A stretch of 64,000 bases of DNA from a virus. Within the stretch, counting starts at the first letter, position 1. Each line of letters opens with the position of its first letter. Positions 18,518-28,132 of this stretch are shown here, piece after piece. The stretch spans positions 1 to 64,000 of the IMG/VR virus record IMGVR_UViG_3300043640_000353. One strand, written 5' to 3'. A model generated the notes under the pieces. That model searched no databases and was not told the origin of the DNA. It was given only the letters and a program-made list of their open reading frames with translations. A program made the position numbers and the translations under genes.

Positions 18518-19453
18518 TTAAGGTATAATCATATCCTCCATATATTCTGAATCCCCAGGTTCCCCATCTTGGAAATCCACTGTTATTTGGTTAATAGGTG
18601 CAACTACTACCCCAGTTACAATATTTTCGGTTTCAAAGATATCTTCGGCTTTATACATATAAATATCTTCATTAATTCCCTCAGTGGTATTTGTTATACT
18701 TCTGTAACTGTATTGGTTAACAAATATTTTTTGATTGGTATCAACATAGGATTCTATATAACCCCTTTTGGGTGTTGCCAATCCAATTATGCCATGTAAT
18801 ATTCTTGATTGAACTGCTGAATTACTTACCAAATGAATATCGAAAGTTAATTCTACTGTTTGTGGTGGTTGTATACTTACACTAAAACTTCCGGGGTTTA
18901 ATGGGTCATCATTAAAGGGCGTGTAAATTCTATCTGGGGCACCCCCCAATGCTCCGGGTAATGATTGGTTGGTTATTATCACAATTCTTGGAATTTTCTT
19001 AAGGTATTTAGCTTGAGAATTTGATGAGCCAAAAACCTCTATGGCAAATCCCTGGGTATTTTTAATATTGGTAATTGCATTAGATAGTAGGGCAACTCCA
19101 ATGGGATCATCATAATAAAAATAAATACTAATACTACCATCCACAATAGCCGATGGTATAGCTTCCGCAACTGTTATTGTGGTAACAGTTGTAAATACCG
19201 ATGTTGTTATGGTATAATTGGCATTATTACCAGTACTTAATATCACTTGAAAAATCCTTCCCGGAGAAAAGAAGGAGGTAACATTGGTTGCTACTTGAAA
19301 AGTTTGTGACCCGATATTTACTGTGGTAATGGGTCTTATAACTTTAGCCTCAACATCTGGTAGATAACCTTTATCCACAAGTTCTTTTCGGATAGAGTGG
19401 AATATACTCCTTTCAACTAATTCTCGGGAATCACTTAATGGTGTTAATGACAT
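18518..19453 (-). CDS. Neck/tail-terminator region structural protein
   Basis: 311 aa, beta-rich. The N-terminus (LVERSIFHSIRKELVDKGYLPD) is a long amphipathic helix, followed by Thr/Ile/Val strands and an acidic C-terminus (QDGEPGDSEYMEDM). The start overlaps the stop of the 171-aa tail-completion gene, and the gene is upstream of the sheath, a place usually taken by neck or tail-terminator proteins. Not recognised at family level. Confidence 0.5.
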   Translation of the reverse strand: MSLTPLSDSRELVERSIFHSIRKELVDKGYLPDVEAKVIRPITTVNIGSQTFQVATNVTSFFSPGRIFQVILSTGNNANYTITTSVFTTVTTITVAEAIPSAIVDGSISIYFYYDDPIGVALLSNAITNIKNTQGFAIEVFGSSNSQAKYLKKIPRIVIITNQSLPGALGGAPDRIYTPFNDDPLNPGSFSVSIQPPQTVELTFDIHLVSNSAVQSRILHGIIGLATPKRGYIESYVDTNQKIFVNQYSYRSITNTTEGINEDIYMYKAEDIFETENIVTGVVVAPINQITVDFQDGEPGDSEYMEDMIIP

Positions 19454-19968
19454 TATAATAGGGGTTTAACTGGGTATCCTCTTTCTCTTAATTTATCTCT
19501 TATTATTTTATTAACAGTATTTCTCATACCTTTTAATCCCCCCATGTCATTATTTAAGGTATAAGTCCATAAAGGTCTATGCGGTCTACCCGCCATATAT
19601 GACCAAGCTTCATGTATCTGGGCAATTTTGGCAATTTCTTTACCATTGGGGTATATTAAACCAGCTGGTACTCCGGCACTATAGACCTTATTGGTTCTCC
19701 AAGCTTTAATGGCATTGTAATAATCCCAACTGGCAATTAAGAGATCTTCTTCCCCATACTTAGCCATCTTCTTATCAGCATATTTACTACTCAGGGGAGT
19801 CCACCCTTTTATATCCTGATTTTTTAAATGGGCTTTTACTTTTCTCGCATACCTTTCAGCAACTGATCTTTGTGCGGAGATTGAGATAAGCTGTAGGTTT
19901 CTGGGCAAACTATTCATAAGTCTTTTAACCCTATCCCAATCCCCAAATAAAGAGAAGTTTATATTCAT
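19453..19968 (-). CDS. Phage virion morphogenesis/tail completion protein (gpS/HK97 gp10-like)
   Basis: 171 aa. Family-like features: GWTPLSSKYADKK, then LIASWDYYNAIKAW, a VYSAGVPAG strand, and AKIAQIHEAWSYMAGRPHRPLW, which closely follows the A-x-IHexG..RPxRPxW pattern of Mu gpG/P2 gpS-type proteins. It helps complete the tail at the head-tail join. Confidence 0.68.
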   Translation of the reverse strand: MNINFSLFGDWDRVKRLMNSLPRNLQLISISAQRSVAERYARKVKAHLKNQDIKGWTPLSSKYADKKMAKYGEEDLLIASWDYYNAIKAWRTNKVYSAGVPAGLIYPNGKEIAKIAQIHEAWSYMAGRPHRPLWTYTLNNDMGGLKGMRNTVNKIIRDKLRERGYPVKPLL

Positions 19969-19971
19969 TAC

Positions 19972-20442
19972 TTATAGGTTACCCATATAATCCCCAGTTA
20001 ATATCTCTTCCCTGGATAATATAATCATTATGAGTAATGGTTCATCCTTTGCTTGGGATATTGGAGTTTGACCAGTGGATTTATATTTAATGCCCTTATG
20101 TATAAACCTATCTGCATCTTGTTGGAAATTGAAATTACCCGCCGGAGTTAAATATCCTGAATCCCTTAGATATTTAATGTTTAATAAAATTACCTCAGTT
20201 TGCCTATCTAATTCCCCAGTATCTGTGGTTTGATTAATTGGCCATTTCCTAAAAGCATTATAATCAAATAATCCAAGAAGGGTAACCACGGCAAATTGTT
20301 CTGTTAAATTATCCTCACCATTCCTATCTATACCACCCCGGGATTTTAACCAAATGATTTGATCCTGATTAAAGGTATCATGTCCATCGTTTATTATGGA
20401 TTTATATTGAGCCCATACTGAATTACCTACTAAATCTGCCAT
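19972..20442 (-). CDS. Head-tail connector/neck protein, unassigned
   Basis: 156 aa, between the PKD-adaptor and the tail-completion gene, sharing a 1-nt junction with the former. Helical first third and a beta-rich last third (RFIHKGIKYKSTGQTP, LLIMIILSREEILTG). Position fits a head-closure (gp16-like) or neck protein; sequence alone does not prove it. Confidence 0.45.
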   Translation of the reverse strand: MADLVGNSVWAQYKSIINDGHDTFNQDQIIWLKSRGGIDRNGEDNLTEQFAVVTLLGLFDYNAFRKWPINQTTDTGELDRQTEVILLNIKYLRDSGYLTPAGNFNFQQDADRFIHKGIKYKSTGQTPISQAKDEPLLIMIILSREEILTGDYMGNL

Positions 20443-21215
20443 TACAATGAAAGTTTAATATATGAAGGCCAATCAGTCCATAATTTATGAGTATTTCTAC
20501 CAGCTTTAAGTTCAATAAATTTGGGATCAGGTAATGGTGGGCACATAGGTAATGAAATCATTAATCTGTAAGCTAAGCTACAAAGTTCTTGACTCAATGC
20601 ACTTATTACTCCATTATCCCGAGCAAATACGGCTTTTTGTATATTGCTAATATCCTGAAACTCAGCTTCAGATGGTCCGGTAACAATTTTCTTAACCACA
20701 GCGGAATTCCCATTTGCCCCGCCTGCTGCCCCAGATATTGCTCCCTGGGAAGCTAAGTCAATGGATATAGAATAGGCAGCTAAGTAAGCAATTAGGGCAT
20801 TTGCTAGAGGTGGGTAGGCAGTTTCGTTAAAAACATTATTAAAAGAAACTTCTGGAGAAACTAGTGGTTGTATATATAATTGCCATGTAGCAATATAGGC
20901 CTGTTTAGCTTCTTCATTTATGGATATACCCCCAGGTAATTTGATGGAAATAAGTTGGGATATGGTTATGGGTAATACCGGGGATGTAGAGATTATGAAA
21001 GATCTCTGTAATGAGGATGACCCATCGGTATTGGTAGCTATAAGCTTTACAATATAAGTTCCAGAAGTAGAATATGTATGGGAAGGATTTTGTAGAATAC
21101 TTGTGGTAGAATCACCAAAATCCCATGACCAGGAAGTTGGGGTACCTGTTGATGAATCCTGAAAATTTAATGTTAAAAAATTAGGACTTACCAAAAAGTT
21201 AGCAACTGGGATCAT
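20442..21215 (-). CDS. Head-tail adaptor with N-terminal PKD domain
   Basis: 257 aa. Residues about 3-77 form a clear PKD domain: LNFQDSSTGTPTSWSWDFGD, then PSHTYSTSGTYIVKLIATN. The rest (about 85-257) is helical with a LANALIAYLAAYSISIDLASQG segment, matching a small connector/adaptor placed downstream of the capsid genes. Such Ig-like modules often decorate virions and may bind carbohydrates. No signal peptide is present. The PKD domain is confident; the connector role is inferred from position. Confidence 0.7.
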   Translation of the reverse strand: MIPVANFLVSPNFLTLNFQDSSTGTPTSWSWDFGDSTTSILQNPSHTYSTSGTYIVKLIATNTDGSSSLQRSFIISTSPVLPITISQLISIKLPGGISINEEAKQAYIATWQLYIQPLVSPEVSFNNVFNETAYPPLANALIAYLAAYSISIDLASQGAISGAAGGANGNSAVVKKIVTGPSEAEFQDISNIQKAVFARDNGVISALSQELCSLAYRLMISLPMCPPLPDPKFIELKAGRNTHKLWTDWPSYIKLSL

Positions 21216-21233
21216 GGGATTTATTTAATGGTT

Positions 21234-21650
21234 TTATTCGTTATCTAAAAGATATGATTCTAAATCATCATCCGATAATTTAGATATCTTTTTGAATTCT
21301 TTGGATTTAAGTTTTAGGGCTTGTAATCTTTTTATTAAAACCTTTCTTTCTTCAGAAAGATCTTCATCGCCATCTTCATCATCTTCAGGATTCTCTACTT
21401 TGGGTTTTGGTTTTTCTTTTGGAAAATCCAAATCAATTTGAGTTCTGGTTTCTTCGGGTAATTTTGAAAGCATTCTTTCGAATTCTGGTTCCTCTATTCT
21501 GATGATATGGCCAGAGGCAGAAGCTTTCTTTATTTGTTTGGTAATTTCTAAGGTTACACCTGGAATACCATTTGTAACCTTAAGCTTGGATTTTGGATCA
21601 TAAAAAACTGATGATTTTTCTCCCAGTTTATAGTAATGTTTTTGTGCCAT
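21234..21650 (-). CDS. Small charged head-region protein
   Basis: 138 aa, strongly charged, with an acidic central tract (ENPEDDEDGDEDLSEE near 90-105) and a lysine-rich C-terminal helix ending in LSDDDLESYLLDNE. It lies between the major capsid and adaptor genes and is preceded on its own strand by a hairpin (21697-21723). Function unknown. Confidence 0.5.
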   Translation of the reverse strand: MAQKHYYKLGEKSSVFYDPKSKLKVTNGIPGVTLEITKQIKKASASGHIIRIEEPEFERMLSKLPEETRTQIDLDFPKEKPKPKVENPEDDEDGDEDLSEERKVLIKRLQALKLKSKEFKKISKLSDDDLESYLLDNE

Positions 21651-21696
21651 GAGATTAGGTTTTTAGTTATAATAAAAAATAGTATGTATAAACCAA

Positions 21697-21723
21697 AAAG
21701 GTGAAGTTTTTAGCTTCACCTTT
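21697..21723 (-). terminator. Hairpin after the major capsid gene
   Basis: AAAGGTGAAG (21697-21706) pairs perfectly with CTTCACCTTT (21714-21723) around a 7-nt loop. It lies directly 3' of the capsid stop at 21744, as is common for the most abundant virion transcript. Confidence 0.8.
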
Positions 21724-21743
21724 AAGTTATGGGGTTTTAAATA

Positions 21744-22871
21744 TTAATCCTCAATTGTTACTGATTCAAGGGCATCCACATCCATGTAAGTTGGGAAACC
21801 ATTGGTTGTATCAAAATCTGTAGAAGTATCCAATAATACCCTTCCATCTCTGAATACAATACCGAAACCAGTGGTTAAGGTAGCATAAGTTGCCTCAGTT
21901 TGATTAGATACAATCTTCTCTGATTCAACCAATAATGGTTGAGCATTATATTTAATAACCGTCGAAGTTCGATCAATAATCAACTGTTGATTAACCGGCA
22001 TGCTTCCATGGATATAATAATCCGTTGAAGCAGGGATTGGAGTTTTTAATTTGATATTGTTATTTGCCATAACACCGGCAGCAGCAATACCCCCATTTTG
22101 GTTGGTTTTGAACTCGGGTAAGTTAAGGGTATTTAGGGCAGCAGTTTCCCCCCCAATCATGATTGTTGGTAATCTACCAATCCTTGACATGCGAATCCAA
22201 ATCCTCAGGATATCTGCATAAGTTAATGTACCAGGGGTAGTAATACCAATTACCGGTGCTGATTCTGATCCATCTGCCTGTTCCCCGTTAATAAGGGTAT
22301 CAATCATTAAACCATCCATGGCATGTCCTAATTTAACCCCAAAATCCTGAAGAAAAATAGATACCACATTAATTGATACATAATTCCTTACCTCATAAGG
22401 GATTTTGACCCCTTTACCAATTTTACGGAGTTTTAGGGTTTTTTGCCCGAATGAAACACCACCCAAAGGAATTGTTTCAGCAACCCCAACGTAAGCTGGC
22501 GTGGCATCACTCATATTCCAATGTGGGATAGTAATACTTAGGCTTTTAACTGATTGTTCAGCCGCAACCACATTACTCCAAATAGGAGCCTTTCCCATTC
22601 CCAATCTTAGGGATTCCCGGAAAATTTCCGGAATTAGCCATCGTACAGAATCATCCGGTAAGTTTACCATATTTTCAATGGTATCCATACTGGGATCAAT
22701 TCCAATATCCTCAAATACTTGTCCCAGGGATACATTATGTTTCTTCTTTACAAAAGTCTCAAAGCTTACATCAATTGGATTATCCGGGTTTTTACGAAGG
22801 GAATCACATTGTTGTGACATTGCCTTGATATCTTTGGCATATTTGGATGTTTCAAATTTTTTCAGATCCAT
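21744..22871 (-). CDS. Major capsid protein, HK97 fold
   Basis: 375 aa. The order after terminase, portal, protease/scaffold and decoration gene is diagnostic. The N-terminal arm (about 1-70) is long and charged. A segment around 125-170 (TPAYVGVAETIPLGG, KIGKGVKIPYEVRN) looks like the E-loop and spine helix, and about 215-235 (YADILRIWIRMSRIG) like the A-domain. The isolated hairpin downstream supports high expression. Confidence 0.78.
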   Translation of the reverse strand: MDLKKFETSKYAKDIKAMSQQCDSLRKNPDNPIDVSFETFVKKKHNVSLGQVFEDIGIDPSMDTIENMVNLPDDSVRWLIPEIFRESLRLGMGKAPIWSNVVAAEQSVKSLSITIPHWNMSDATPAYVGVAETIPLGGVSFGQKTLKLRKIGKGVKIPYEVRNYVSINVVSIFLQDFGVKLGHAMDGLMIDTLINGEQADGSESAPVIGITTPGTLTYADILRIWIRMSRIGRLPTIMIGGETAALNTLNLPEFKTNQNGGIAAAGVMANNNIKLKTPIPASTDYYIHGSMPVNQQLIIDRTSTVIKYNAQPLLVESEKIVSNQTEATYATLTTGFGIVFRDGRVLLDTSTDFDTTNGFPTYMDVDALESVTIED

Positions 22872-22920
22872 AATCTTGGTTTTATTTTAAGTTTATATTG
22901 CGTTCGAATGTTTTTTAGAA

Positions 22921-23646
22921 TTATTTCATAATTACCCTTACAGTTTCATCTGCACCGGTGGTTGAATCAATTACCCAACCAATGATATTTGTGGCAGTTA
23001 CTGAAGTATCCGTTACCTTAACATAACCGGCAACGGCATCATAAGAACTATATGCAACAGGACCATGAGCAAGGGCATCTGCAGATTTGCAATAGGTTAT
23101 ACAATATCCCATAAGAGCAACCGTACAATATTGACCATATACAGCATCCATTACGGCATAACCAATTTTGGTTGTACTTGCCGTGGCTGCTGTTAAAGGT
23201 TGGATTCTACCGGTTGTTGGATTAATTTCCACTGGCATCCCCTCAAAAATCTTTTTATTTACATCAGCCGCAACCACTGTTGCTTGTGACCCACCAGCCG
23301 TTACAACAAACCCAGTTAAAGGAATACCCGTTGTTTGATTATCTGGGACTACCATAATTACCCTGTCACTTGTACCGGCATCCACTACATAAGCATCCCT
23401 TACCCCGGCCATACCTGCGATGGCAGTGGCAATTGCTGCCATAGTGGTATCGGAATCTGTGGCAAAAGTTATAGCGGGAATTGCCACACCAGCAACATTA
23501 CCATTAATAACATTGGCTGTAACCAATGCTGCTGAAAAAGTTAATGAATGGGATAACCCTTCCACTTCAAATTCTTCATGTAACTTATGAGCTTCGGGGC
23601 CCTTAAGAAAAATTGTTTTTGATGGTGTACCGAATGTTGTTGGCAT
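22921..23646 (-). CDS. Head decoration/cement protein with inserted beta domain
   Basis: 241 aa. The last about 100 residues (EGMPVEINPTTGRIQPL, IGYAVMDAV, CTVALMGY) have the layout of DUF2190-type capsid cement proteins. Inserted near residues 33-128 is a domain, FSAALVTANVINGNVAGV through DSDTTMAAIATAI, shared with the sheath. One DNA tract is identical over 41 bp (23420-23460 and 17718-17758). It sits between protease and capsid genes. Decoration is inferred from order and C-terminal layout. Confidence 0.65.
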   Translation of the reverse strand: MPTTFGTPSKTIFLKGPEAHKLHEEFEVEGLSHSLTFSAALVTANVINGNVAGVAIPAITFATDSDTTMAAIATAIAGMAGVRDAYVVDAGTSDRVIMVVPDNQTTGIPLTGFVVTAGGSQATVVAADVNKKIFEGMPVEINPTTGRIQPLTAATASTTKIGYAVMDAVYGQYCTVALMGYCITYCKSADALAHGPVAYSSYDAVAGYVKVTDTSVTATNIIGWVIDSTTGADETVRVIMK

Positions 23647-23700
23647 GTTATATGTGTATAAGGTTAATATGTATGGTAATTTTGGTCTTTAGTTTGGGTA

Positions 23701-25155
23701 TTAGGATTTTGAATCGAAAATCCAACCCGATTTATTCTCATTACGAATATCATCCAAAACATCTGCTACGGGTTTTGAAGTTGGATTTTCGGGAGCTGCC
23801 TTTGCGGTATTACGGGAAATTTCTGTACCACCGCAACCTTTACATGAAGCCGGAAAATCTTTTTCCAATTCCTCATTATATTCCCTTAATGATACTTGTA
23901 GTTCGGATAATGTGTATTTATCGATCAATGCTAATTTAGCGGCATCGACTTTTTCACCCTTTATTAAGCCATAAAGTCTTTTTACTTCAGAACGGGTATT
24001 GGAAACCAAATCATCTACCACCGGTTTTAATTCGGTAATTTTACCTTCCTTTTCTGTAACCTTAGCTTTCTCTGCAACCAACTCAGTGGTTAATTGGGTG
24101 GTTTTGGTTTTCTCTGTTTCCAGTTCAGTTTTTGCCGAAACTAATTCTGTTTTGGTTGTGGTTAATTCGGCAACTGTTGTATCGGCAGAACCTAGGGTAT
24201 TTAAAATAAAATCCTCGGTAATTTCTGATTCAGGCTTTTTAAGTTTAATAGCCAATTTTTGGATTAATTCTTTCATATCATTTTCTGAGTTTATATTATC
24301 TAAATCATTTGATCTTGATAGAGAAGTAATGTCTTCGGGGTTTTTGTAGGAGAAAAAATAATGTTTGGGTTTTTCTTTACCCATTTGGGATAAACTGTAA
24401 ACCCCTTCGGCATATTCCGGGTTTGTGATTTCCCCATTTGTACCAACCTTCATTGCAAAAGGATCAGCACCATGGGCAACTAATGAGGTTTCATGGTAAT
24501 TAGGGATATCCGTAACTATTCTCCTAATTAAATTACCATCCGCACCATAAGTTCCCAATTTACTCCAAAATTCATTTATATCTAAAGATGGGTGGGATGT
24601 TTCCCAGGCAAATTGAACCGTTACGGAGTTTGAATGAATAGCTGGGGGGTCCATTAAAATTTTACGGGCAAGATTGGGATGTGATTTAGCATCTATTTTA
24701 AATTCAGCATTGATACCCGCCGGTATTAATATACCTGAATCGGTGGTATATGATTTTTGCCAGGATACTGCTGATACAGAACCTACCTCATTACCCACTG
24801 AAGATTCATGATTGGCATATACAGTTTGCCCTAAAAGCTTATTTATTGAAGCCTTTAAAACCCCATTCATTGAAAAATCAATGGGGTTATGTTTTTTATG
24901 AACAATGACCTCAGATAAAGCTCTGAATAATGGTTTTATAAAATCACTATCCTTGGGAACTAAATCTTCTGCCTTAACATCTGGGTAATAAGTATGAAAG
25001 TTGGGCGTAGCTACTTCAAACAACCCAAATTTTTCAATTTCTAAATCCTTGGAAACCTTATTATCCCCAACTTGAGCTATTGTTAGATTTTCGGGTCTAT
25101 GGCCTATCATTAGACTTTGCGAAAAGCCTAGGGTAATCTTATCATGAAATTTCAT
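23701..25155 (-). CDS. Prohead protease fused to scaffold
   Basis: 484 aa. The N-terminal about 240 residues fit a prohead protease: YANHESSVGNEVGSV with a candidate His, HSNSVTVQFAWE, and the characteristic HETSLVAHGADPFAMK ending. The C-terminal part (about 295-420) is a coiled coil rich in Thr, Glu, Lys and Leu, as in scaffolding domains. A CKGCGG motif lies near 440. Start overlaps the portal stop (TAATG). Such protease-scaffold fusions mature the prohead. Confidence 0.75.
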   Translation of the reverse strand: MKFHDKITLGFSQSLMIGHRPENLTIAQVGDNKVSKDLEIEKFGLFEVATPNFHTYYPDVKAEDLVPKDSDFIKPLFRALSEVIVHKKHNPIDFSMNGVLKASINKLLGQTVYANHESSVGNEVGSVSAVSWQKSYTTDSGILIPAGINAEFKIDAKSHPNLARKILMDPPAIHSNSVTVQFAWETSHPSLDINEFWSKLGTYGADGNLIRRIVTDIPNYHETSLVAHGADPFAMKVGTNGEITNPEYAEGVYSLSQMGKEKPKHYFFSYKNPEDITSLSRSNDLDNINSENDMKELIQKLAIKLKKPESEITEDFILNTLGSADTTVAELTTTKTELVSAKTELETEKTKTTQLTTELVAEKAKVTEKEGKITELKPVVDDLVSNTRSEVKRLYGLIKGEKVDAAKLALIDKYTLSELQVSLREYNEELEKDFPASCKGCGGTEISRNTAKAAPENPTSKPVADVLDDIRNENKSGWIFDSKS

Positions 25156-26627
25156 TATCTACGGGGTTTTTCTCTGGGTTTATTTTTCTCCCTAACCTTT
25201 TTGTCGGAAGCATCCTTTTTCTTTTCGGTTTGTTGTTTTGCCTCAGCTTCCGTTTGAACAGAAGCTCTTATGAATCGGGGTTTCTTTTGATTGGGTTTTT
25301 CAAAACCCATGGCATGGGCATATTGTTCTTGTCCCTGGATGCCATCTAAATAAAGGGCATTCTCATTACGAATTTTAATTTCTCTTGCCTGTTCAGCTTT
25401 TAATTCATCCAATGCCGTTGGGGCATTGAATATGACCGTTAGGGTGTTAAATACAAATCCAGCTAACCGTAATTCCAGAGCATATCCGTATTCTAAACAT
25501 CTGGCAATTGGATTTTGTATATTTTTTAATTGGGCAAGAAGCTTAGTAAAAATTACATTAATCTGAGTTTCGGATGTTCCATAGTTTCTACCCAACATTG
25601 AGGCATCCATTTTTAAACCCGATGACAATAGGAGTTCATTTAATTGGAATAACTCACCAACACCAGCAAAATCCCGGGTTGCGGATTTAAAATCAAAGTC
25701 AGTATCATCTTTATACCCAACGGTAATACCATCCCTATAACCCATCTGAACCCTCTTACGTGTATCTTCCAGGAATTTTTCTAATCTAGATACATATGCA
25801 TCATAACTCTCACCCCCATTTTGTGAGGGTTTCTCCATGGTAACATGTAAAAATCCAAGAACCCCAATTTGTTCAACAATGAATTTTATATTATCCATCA
25901 TTACTTTTTGTGTTCTTACAGATTCAAGAGAAGCCAGGTAAGGTGGTATTCCATAGGGAATATCAGTATCCCCATTTAGGGCATAATATCTATAGGTATT
26001 GGGATTTAATTTAACTAAATTATCCTCTGAGTTGGGTAATAGTCTATTTTTAAGATATTGATAGGGCTCATATTTTAATTTACCCCTGTGGTATTTCCAG
26101 CGTATATCTTCGGGATTAACCATTACCATGGATTGTATGCCAGTTAAGGATATATTTGGTACCCATTCAACTGATAATGCCCCAGATATAGCCATTTGGC
26201 TAATCATTTTATTTACCAAACCATTCATACCAGCTGATGATTCGGACCAAGATTTATCTTTAGCTCCCAGATGAGCTTTCATTTTATTGATAGCTTCCTC
26301 AGTAACTGCGGCATCAAATTTTATGGTATGACCAGTATTCCCAAGTTCAACCAAATTATTCATTGCCTGAGAAACATCTGGGTTTGAATATGCTAGCCAG
26401 CGTATATGGGGTATAATGGAAAGATTAAATAGGGGTTTTATTACAGAATCTAGAGTATCTGCTATAAACAGATCCTGTTCAGATGAGGGTATGCTGGTTC
26501 TACCGGGGGGTAAAATAACGGGTATTTGTTGTTTAGATTTTGAAGCTTGGGATTCAATCCCAATATGAGATTTTTCAGATTTACCCCATTCAATAAGCTT
26601 TTTACCAAATATTTTAATTTCTCTCAT
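25155..26627 (-). CDS. Portal protein
   Basis: 490 aa. Position immediately after the terminase (ATGA overlap) is diagnostic. Residues about 55-140 contain the clip/wing pattern (SIIPHIRWLAYSNPDVSQAMNNLVELGN), and GALSVEWVPN with VNPEDIRWKY near 165-195 match portal signatures. The last about 40 residues are a Lys/Arg/Glu tail. It forms the dodecameric entry channel for DNA. Confidence 0.83.
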   Translation of the reverse strand: MREIKIFGKKLIEWGKSEKSHIGIESQASKSKQQIPVILPPGRTSIPSSEQDLFIADTLDSVIKPLFNLSIIPHIRWLAYSNPDVSQAMNNLVELGNTGHTIKFDAAVTEEAINKMKAHLGAKDKSWSESSAGMNGLVNKMISQMAISGALSVEWVPNISLTGIQSMVMVNPEDIRWKYHRGKLKYEPYQYLKNRLLPNSEDNLVKLNPNTYRYYALNGDTDIPYGIPPYLASLESVRTQKVMMDNIKFIVEQIGVLGFLHVTMEKPSQNGGESYDAYVSRLEKFLEDTRKRVQMGYRDGITVGYKDDTDFDFKSATRDFAGVGELFQLNELLLSSGLKMDASMLGRNYGTSETQINVIFTKLLAQLKNIQNPIARCLEYGYALELRLAGFVFNTLTVIFNAPTALDELKAEQAREIKIRNENALYLDGIQGQEQYAHAMGFEKPNQKKPRFIRASVQTEAEAKQQTEKKKDASDKKVREKNKPREKPRR

Positions 26628-28132
26628 CGTGGCATAATTATTGGTCCTCCTACTTTTCCTTTTCTTATATAATTGGTAATAGCCTTACCTAAGATGGCAT
26701 CATCACTAAATCCCTCATTACCTAAATTATCATCATCTGAATTACTCTTCCTTCCTTTACCCATAGCAACTGGTCTATTTTCCTCATTATAAATAAAGGT
26801 ATAGGCTTCTTGAACAAAGAAGGGATCATAGGTGGTAATATTGTTTAACCGTATATCTTCCTCTAATTGGGCAATAATTACTGGGCGGTTTTTGCTTGTG
26901 GTAATCCAACCGGGTATTGCTTCTTCCTTAGGTTTAGATTTATTTCTTTCCCTCAGGAATTTTTTGGAATAATAAAGTTTGGAATAACCCGCTTCCTGTA
27001 TTTTTTCGGTTACTGCTAACCCCACGTCATTTGATTCGGGAGCTATTGTTGCCATATTGTATTCTTTGCCTATTTTCATAAGTAAATCGGCAAAATGGCC
27101 AACTGAAATCTTTTGCTTATAAGAAGCATATTCCATTCCGTATCGGTCTAATATAGTAAAGGTAGAATAATCTCGTGATCTACCCGTGGAAATATCGGCG
27201 GCAATAAAATACTGCTCTCCCTTAACTGGTCTATGGTTAATGTATAAACTCCCATTTCTTTCAACTGAGGCATATACAAATTCTGATATTTCATCCTCAA
27301 TTGCCCTTATATCTGACAGGTTAAATACCGAGTTACCAGATGTTAGGAAATCCCCATCTATTTCCTGGGCTGTTCTCCTAGACCCAAGGATTTGAGCCAT
27401 TTGATTATACCAAGCCATATCCCTTTCTGGATGCATTTGCCATCTCAAACGTATGGGATTAAATCCATTACCCCCGGAAAAAGCTCCTACCCACATTTGA
27501 TGAAACCAATTACCTACTCCATAAGGTGTGGAATTAACAATTGCTGCACCACCCGTTGATAGTGTTGGGAAGGCTGCTGCCCAAATTTGATTTGCCCACC
27601 TAACTATTGCCGCCTCATCAATTACCAATAATGAAACTGCCTCACCCCTACCAGCTTCTTCAGTTGTTGGGATTGAGGTAATCATTGAACCATTAACAAA
27701 CTCCAGTTCAGTTGATGTACCTAAATCCTCCCCCCTGCCATTTGCAATTTCTACCTTTAAATGATCGGGTAGATTTTTGTACATGTATTTAATTTTCCGA
27801 AGGATTTTCTTAGCTACCCTTTCCTTAATCGAAACCATTACAATGTTTTTGTTTGGGTGATACATTGCCAACCATAAACAATACATTGAAATTAATTCCG
27901 TAATCCCAGCTTGGCGGAATTTGAGTACAATATTCATCCTATGGGTTAGAAATTCCCAAAGAACGGATTTTTGAAAAGGGAAAAGATCAAATGGTACCTT
28001 TCCTCTTATTGGATGTATAAGGTAAATGAATTGAGCAAAGAAGAATACATCAATAGCAGCCTTGGTTAATTCCTTGAATTCCTGGGTTGTGAGTACCGTT
28101 TTATGTATTTTCTTAGGATTCTTTTGTCCCAT
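26624..28132 (-). CDS. terL: Terminase large subunit
   Basis: 502 aa. Adenine and Walker A region KFRQAGITEL at 71-80 (the usual P-loop Lys is Ile here), Walker B LLVIDEAA at 167-174, a coupling motif (IVNSTPYG at 197-204), and an RNase H-like nuclease with IAADISTGRSRDYSTF (about 309-324) and APESND (E365) as metal ligands. It packages DNA with ATP. The start is the first ATG, after a 113-nt gap. Confidence 0.88.
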   Translation of the reverse strand: MGQKNPKKIHKTVLTTQEFKELTKAAIDVFFFAQFIYLIHPIRGKVPFDLFPFQKSVLWEFLTHRMNIVLKFRQAGITELISMYCLWLAMYHPNKNIVMVSIKERVAKKILRKIKYMYKNLPDHLKVEIANGRGEDLGTSTELEFVNGSMITSIPTTEEAGRGEAVSLLVIDEAAIVRWANQIWAAAFPTLSTGGAAIVNSTPYGVGNWFHQMWVGAFSGGNGFNPIRLRWQMHPERDMAWYNQMAQILGSRRTAQEIDGDFLTSGNSVFNLSDIRAIEDEISEFVYASVERNGSLYINHRPVKGEQYFIAADISTGRSRDYSTFTILDRYGMEYASYKQKISVGHFADLLMKIGKEYNMATIAPESNDVGLAVTEKIQEAGYSKLYYSKKFLRERNKSKPKEEAIPGWITTSKNRPVIIAQLEEDIRLNNITTYDPFFVQEAYTFIYNEENRPVAMGKGRKSNSDDDNLGNEGFSDDAILGKAITNYIRKGKVGGPIIMPR

